From Misgurnus anguillicaudatus (taxonomy: Eukaryota > Chordata > Actinopteri > Cypriniformes > Cobitidae), in contig NC_073339.2 in assembly GCF_027580225.2 (NCBI RefSeq), positions 38,802,501 to 38,866,500 on the forward strand: a stretch of DNA of 64,000 nt. The letters run 5' to 3'. Numbering within the stretch: the first letter of the stretch is position 1; each line of letters begins with the position of its first letter. This document shows positions 58,455-64,000 of the stretch, one piece after another. The notes beneath the pieces are model-generated. The model saw nothing but the letters and a program-made list of their open reading frames with translations, had not been told where the DNA came from and ran no database searches. Position numbers and translations under genes: made by a program.

Positions 58455-61400
58455 GGTCCGTGTACCTTTTGATAGTTTGTTTTTCAACTTCAAATGAAAT
58501 AAGCAGAAACGAGAAAACGGCCCCTTTGTTCGTTTTTTCGTTTTTTTCCGAAAGACGAAAAACGAGATTTCGGGTTGATTTTTCGTTTTTTGTTTTTTGG
58601 TAAAAAACGAATAAACCACTCTAAAATTCGTTGTGACGTGTGGGCGGTCGTTAGACGCACCTCTCCGCCAATTGGTCAACCAAAATGTGAATATGTGACA
58701 TCATCCGTTGTTCATCAAGTCTGTTCAACAAAACAAAAGTCCTCCGCTGCTGCAGCAATAGGCTAATCTTCAAACTTTACAGGTCAGGTCCTAAATTGTG
58801 CTCTCCTCCCCGCAACCCAACGGGCTTCGGACAAATATTTCTTTCATAAATATTAATCTGCACCTGCATGGTTTTATTTTATTATTTTATTTTAGATATT
58901 TGGTGAAGCCGCGCTACCCTTTTTAAACAGCGCGGATAGGATAGGGTTTCCCAAAAGCATCGTAAGGCTAAGTAGATCGTAAAAACCCTTACGAAAATTA
59001 AGCATGGTTTTATTGTGGTAAAACTGTAGTAACCATGTTTTGGTGAATGGATTACTATCAGCAAAACTATGGTTTTACTACACTAACCATGGTTTAACTA
59101 TGGTTTTTAAAAACCATAGTTGACAAAACCATGGTTATTTTGTGGTTACCATGGTTTTACTACAGTAACCATGGTTTTTTGGTTTTAACTGTAGTAAAAC
59201 CATGGAGTATTTTCGTAAGGGAACGATCGTACGAATCATCTTGGAATTTCCCAAAAGCTTCGTAACAAGCACTTGAAAATCATCGTAGATCTACGAGTGG
59301 TCTGGAGTATTCGTTAATTCTTAAGTGCATCGTAAGACAACAGAGTTACAAGGACACCTGCAGGACAACCAGCAAATTGCACTCCTGCAATGACGATAAT
59401 GTAATGTTTTAAATGTAGGCTATATTTATTTATTGGGTTCTTATTTGTTTATTTTATATTAAATATATAATATAATATAATATATTAAAAATTTAAATGA
59501 GAAATCAAATTTAAACGACAAAACATAAATTAATAAAGAAGTAAAACGTATTTGGTACAAGTTGGTAAAAGTTTTTTTTGTATTTTGGAAAAGTTGGTAT
59601 TTTATATTAAATATTTAAATTTAATATATTAAATAAAGATGCGAGCGATCGTTACGTGCATCTATGGGAAACGCACGTAAATGAACAACAAATGTTCGTA
59701 GCTTGTTAAGCGCTCTTAAGTGCAATGTTCAACCAAGTGTACGTACCTTTCTTCAGTTTTGGACAAGAGATAAAGTTTGATTTATACGACAGATATGAAA
59801 AGTTATTAAAAAAACAATGTCATGTGGTAATTTTGTTGAAGTGATGATTTCGGTTTGTCTTCGGTTGATTTCTGTGTGCGCGCTTTTGTTTTTTAATAAT
59901 GAACCACAAATCGCGTTCTTGTGAAGGGGAAATTATCTTATTTTTAATCTGTTTATTACAACTAAAATAATATTTTTGTTACATTTTTATCTTAATATGA
60001 TATTAAATTTTACAACCAGACTTTTTAAATCATGAATGTAAAAGCAAGTAGTTTGGTGGATGCTTCAACAGAAAGCTTTGGCACATTTTTGCCGGATTTA
60101 TTTGTTTTATGAAGAATTGATGTTGAATCAAATCAATATTGGATTGATTCAATCTCTTACAGTACACGTGATTTAATAAACACGAGATGATATTTGCTGT
60201 GTGGTGAATAACAAGATCTAACAGTAAATAATAACTAATCAATATCCAAAAAACAGAGAAACTCAAAATAAGAGGACAGAATACGACAAGCAAGTTCTGC
60301 ATAATGCAGAAATGCTGATTGAGCTTCATGTTTCTTCACTGAGATAACGCGCATTGGCCCGGCTTATAATGATCGAGCTAAGCTCATTGCTGGTAAGAAT
60401 GATGATAATTATTAAGACATTATTAATTAAATAGATTTGTAATAATTGGTCAATTATATTCATATTTACTGTTAGGCCTATTTATAAAATATATATATAA
60501 TAATAATTAATTAATTAATAAATAAATATAATAATTTTAGATATATTTATTTTTATGTCTCTAATTTTAGTGTTAGCACCAACAACAACAAAAAAAAACA
60601 TGAATGAAAGATACATTTGCAAATTACATGGTACATTAACAAGCGGAATTCACGCGGTACAATATTTGCCATGGCTATACTCATGAGTACTTTTTAAATG
60701 GCTTCTTTTTAGTCAAAGATTTGTATTTAGTACAGTCACACTGCATGTTTGGGAAGTATAACAGTACTTTTCCGTAATTAGATTTTTTTAGTATTCCCAC
60801 TCATGCAAATATGACTATTGCACAAGAAGCCTATCTTTTTATATTTCTTCATAAACCTTCGAATACTAACAAAAAAATCTGCTATGATTTTCATAGTTTT
60901 GCAATACCAATACATAAAATTACATCCTAACCCAAACCCCAAATCTAACCCCAACCCCAAGCAATAATTTAAAAATAAAATAAACAGGAAAAACAATACT
61001 TAAAATAACATTAAAAATAAAGTCGTGCGAGCCGGGCGGGACACGAAAAACTATTTATAGAAATAAATGTGGTCACACGAAAAAAGCAAAAAAGCGTGTC
61101 CATGAATACGAATAAATATAAAATATTTCGTAATTATACCACAAATGCCTTGAGGTAGGGTTGCAACACCAACTGATAAGGAATATAATGAATAGTTTGA
61201 CATTACTTATAAAATGTATTCATATATTTACAATAAATCTCTATAATCTTTTCTCTGGAAATTATGTTTTGAATGTTTTAGGTAGCCTAATTGGCTTCGT
61301 TAATTGACTATTTATTTATATATTTATTAAGGCATTCTAACATCTCTGAGTATATTCATGGCAAGAACCGGTTAATCTATACACAAGTTACAAGGTGATC

Positions 61401-63089
61401 TACACACAGTCGAGAACAATTTTGCAAAATGTTTCTTATTTAGGCCTGTGTTTTATTGCTCTGAGTTTGGGAAATAGAATGTGTGGAATTATATGAAAAA
61501 TATTAAAATATATTTCAATAATAAATATATAATATATACGTTTATTTAACATTTTTTGTTATTATTCGAAGGTTTATGGAGAAATATAAAAATGTTGGCC
61601 TACTCTCTATTATATCTGCAAGAGTCATGTTTGCAGGGGTGGAAATACTGAAAAATCCACCTACGTAAAAGCATTGTTACTTCCCAAACATGCGTGACTG
61701 TCCTCAACACAAACATGTGACTAAAATGCCATTTCAGTCATGTACTCATACAGCCAGTAGCAAATATTGCACTGTGAATATTATTCTGCCTTGCTAAAAA
61801 CTAGAGATCTGCCCGAAGCCGAATACGTTATATAGGCCTAGGCTATAATATAAAATAGATAAAGAGCTTAAATAGATTTAAAAAATATTAAAATTTACAA
61901 TTTTATGAGCAAAAATTTAAACTGTAGGCAGTTACTATATAGACCTATTTCGACGAAATTGTTTTCATGAGGATGTCTTTAGAAATATGTATGCCTACTT
62001 CGTGATAAATCTAGTACGTTTGGATGAAGATTTCGCGGTGGATATGGGAGTTTATAATTCGAAACACCAAAATGCGCTGTCATGTTGTTATTGATCATTC
62101 ACATTGCTTAAAAAAAGAAAGGCACTTCACTTATTCAGTGTAAACGCAAAGCGCGTGACACATACGGCGTTGATCTAAAAGGATGCGCTCTGTCTTACCA
62201 ACAAAAATCCTGCAATGTTCGACCGCGTTATGAGCTTGATAATTTTAGCCAAGCCAATGAGGGCGATCTCCGACAATAAAGAAACGTGAAGCTCAACCAG
62301 GAGAAGTTCCCCCGCAGAACTGTTTCTGTCTGGATATTTTGAGCCTCTCCGTTTCGAGAAATTGATTATTTACTATTAGGTCCTAATTATTTTCTTTGTG
62401 TGTTTATTAAATTTGTGTACTGTATAAGAGACGGTAAGATTCTGTACACATCAATTATTTTTCACATATAATAAATCATTCCGGACAATCCTGTATTTTA
62501 TGTGATATGTGGCAACGCTAGCTGTTGCTGTAGCATCCATAAAACTTTTCACTTTTACCGCCATGATTTTAAGAAGTTTAAGAAAAGTTATGACTGTATT
62601 ACACTTGGCTGAACATTTATCTACCTCCTCTAGTCGGCGCTGTATATAATGGGACGCGCGCTTTACCAAACATCTAAAATAAGATAACATAATAACATTA
62701 AACAGTCCAGAAATAAATATTGATTCAAAACTTAGGCCACACAGAAGATAGCTCAATCTAGGACCTGTACATTTAACAGATCAGTAGGCTACAGCAGCGG
62801 AGGACTTCCACCTTGTTGAACAGACCTAAGGAACATCGGATGACGTCACAGATTCACATTTTGGTTGACCAATTGGCGGAGAGGTGCGTCTAGCGACCGC
62901 CCACACGTCACAACGAATTTTAGAGTGGTTTATTCGTTTTTTACCAAAAAACAAAAAACGAAAAATCAACCCGAAATCTCGTTTTTCGTCTTTCGGAAAA
63001 AAACGAAAAAACGAACAAAGGGGCCGTTTTCTCGTTTCTGCTTATTTCATTTGAAGTTGAAAAACAAACTATCAAAAGGTACACGGACC
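58455..63089. mobile_element. 4.6 kb inverted-repeat element with 6-bp duplication, family unknown
   Basis: Terminal inverted repeats of about 345 bp lie at 58455-58803 and 62748-63089. Outer ends are GGTCCGTGTACCTTTTGATA and its complement. The sequence ATAATG (58449-58454 and 63090-63095) flanks both sides exactly, a 6-bp target duplication. The arms share a run of TTTTTCGTTTTTTG. The 3.9 kb interior has no recognisable transposase and holds other small repeats. A 6-bp duplication is known for Polinton/Maverick, IS3EU and Dada elements, but the ends do not match the Polinton AG...CT rule. It looks like a non-autonomous or gutted element. Confidence 0.75.
58995..59220. repeat. Clustered ACCATGGTT palindromes
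   Basis: Repeated ACCATGGTTTTACTACAGTA and its reverse complement, with CCATGGTT centres, form a dense self-complementary block of about 225 bp inside the larger inverted-repeat element. Adjacent TTTCCCAAAAGC motifs (58945-59260) suggest a further MITE around it. Confidence 0.6.
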
Positions 63090-63305
63090 ATAATGTCATG
63101 TCGAACACACATCCACACATAAAATAAAAAAAATAATTAATGTATAAACTGCGTGTGGCTGAGCAGTCAGTGTAACAAAAATAATAATCATATTAGGCTC
63201 TTATTGTACTACCCCCTCAGAATGTGCTACTACCAGTAGTTCACGTTGTCCCAGTAGCCTTTACTGTAAAATGTGCTTCTACTAATAAAAATGCCTGCAA
63301 GGTAA

Positions 63306-63317
63306 TGCGCATGCGCA
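63306..63317. promoter_or_regulatory. NRF1-type site upstream of galactosyltransferase
   Basis: The palindrome TGCGCATGCGCA matches the NRF1 consensus, common in housekeeping promoters. It lies 239 bases upstream of the ATG at 63556. Confidence 0.5.
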
Positions 63318-63555
63318 GTGTGTGTAGGTAGCTCGTTCTGAGCGGTAGCACAGGTCGTTGGAACACCTGTTCATAGAGCCGACTCGTTCGCAAAGGACAC
63401 ATCTACTATTCTTTCTCAGTTCATCAGATCGTACTCTTGTTTAGTCACTTAAAGAAAAAACGAAAGGATGTACGTTACCGAGACGCGACAAGGACAGTGT
63501 TGATTTACAGAAAATCACGTTTTCTTGCTCCAGGGACTACAGTAGTTTGTGAAGA

Positions 63556-63859
63556 ATGCTGGGGACTTTGAGAAATGTGGGATTTCTCACCAAAGCGTGC
63601 TTTGCGTTAACGGTCTTTGGCGGGCTGCACATCATCCTCATGACGTATTATTATGATTCAGATACGGGGGCCAATAAATACACGAAATACCGGCAAATCT
63701 CAGACTTTGTTGCGGACCTGAACATGTCAGTAGCTCACAGAAAAAAAATACTTAAGCTGATAAAATACTACAGCAATGGAACACTAGACATAAACCTGAA
63801 TGATGTAGCCTACACGAATAAACATCTAGAGCCATGTCCTGAGACTTCTCCACTTTTAA
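63556..63859 (+). CDS. Beta-1,4-galactosyltransferase (B4GALT1-like), first coding exon
   Basis: A Golgi type II membrane enzyme family that transfers galactose from UDP-Gal to N-acetylglucosamine. The exon encodes a short cytoplasmic tail (MLGTLRNVGFLTK), a membrane anchor at about residues 14-31 (ACFALTVFGGLHIILMTY), a stem with an N-glycosylation sequon (YSNGTLD; another at NMSV), and then CPETSPLL, the motif just before the catalytic domain. The donor GT at 63860-63861 (TTTTAA followed by GTAAGT) leaves one extra base, the same phase I recall for human B4GALT1 exon 1. The catalytic exons are beyond the window. By motif and neighbours it is nearest B4GALT1, but paralogues 2-4 cannot be excluded, so no symbol is given. 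Confidence 0.8.
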
Positions 63860-64000
63860 GTAAGTTTGCCTTAATGTGAAACGTAAAAATAATATTGTTG
63901 CCTAAGTTACTATATAGTATTTACTATATCGTAAACTATAGTAACATTTCTGATACTATAGTATAGTATCAATTTACCATATTTAATATCAGAATATATT

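Noticed and set aside
58419..58679. Minus-strand 86-residue frame and its near twin on the plus strand at 62865-63122
   Set aside because: Both lie in the terminal inverted repeats of the 4.6 kb element and are low-complexity Lys/Phe/Thr translations of TTTTTCGTTTTTTG. They run off both ends into flanking DNA and resemble no protein family.

Overview
The window is vertebrate nuclear DNA, very probably from a cyprinid-type teleost (zebrafish/carp relatives). Genes are split into many short exons with GT/AG introns. The non-coding DNA is AT-rich and packed with small inverted-repeat DNA transposons, Tc1-like remnants and one Ty3/gypsy element. No bacterial operons, rRNA genes or CRISPR arrays are seen. 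Exons were joined by hand using splice signals, reading phase and recalled family sequences; no alignment program was run.

Layout. (1) 1-1043: right part of a decayed Tc1-like element, inside an intron of the first gene. (2) 1252-2368 (+): last two coding exons of a complexin, closest to complexin-1. (3) 6677-28191 (-): a complete nine-exon tropomodulin-1 gene, tail-to-tail with complexin. Its first intron holds a young, apparently intact Ty3/gypsy chromovirus at 22319-27383. Its other introns hold hAT, Tc1-like, TTAA-flanked and minisatellite sequence. (4) 32694-43687 (-): a complete 17-coding-exon TDRD7 gene (three LOTUS and three Tudor regions). (5) 45967-53776 (-): 17 coding exons of the retinol-binding-protein receptor STRA6-like (RBPR2), with a likely 5' non-coding exon near 57652-57800; the exon carrying its start codon was not found. 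(6) 58455-63089: a 4.6 kb unit bounded by ~345 bp inverted repeats and a 6-bp target duplication. (7) 63556-63859 (+): first coding exon of a beta-1,4-galactosyltransferase, running out of the window.

The order TMOD1 - TDRD7 - STRA6L - B4GALT matches what I recall of a conserved vertebrate block (mouse chromosome 4, human chromosome 9). This supports naming the receptor stra6l rather than stra6. The genes do not form a pathway: complexin acts at synapses, tropomodulin caps actin filaments, TDRD7 works in germ granules and lens, STRA6L imports vitamin A, and the galactosyltransferase builds glycans in the Golgi.

The most interesting points are these. The chromovirus has one gag-pol reading frame that starts inside the 5' LTR and stops inside the 3' LTR, and it carries a self-priming signature. 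A phase-compatible alternative last exon is possible in tropomodulin. A minisatellite has grown out of a tropomodulin splice acceptor. A (GT)n tract begins exactly at a TDRD7 splice donor. The 6-bp-duplication inverted-repeat element is unclassified.
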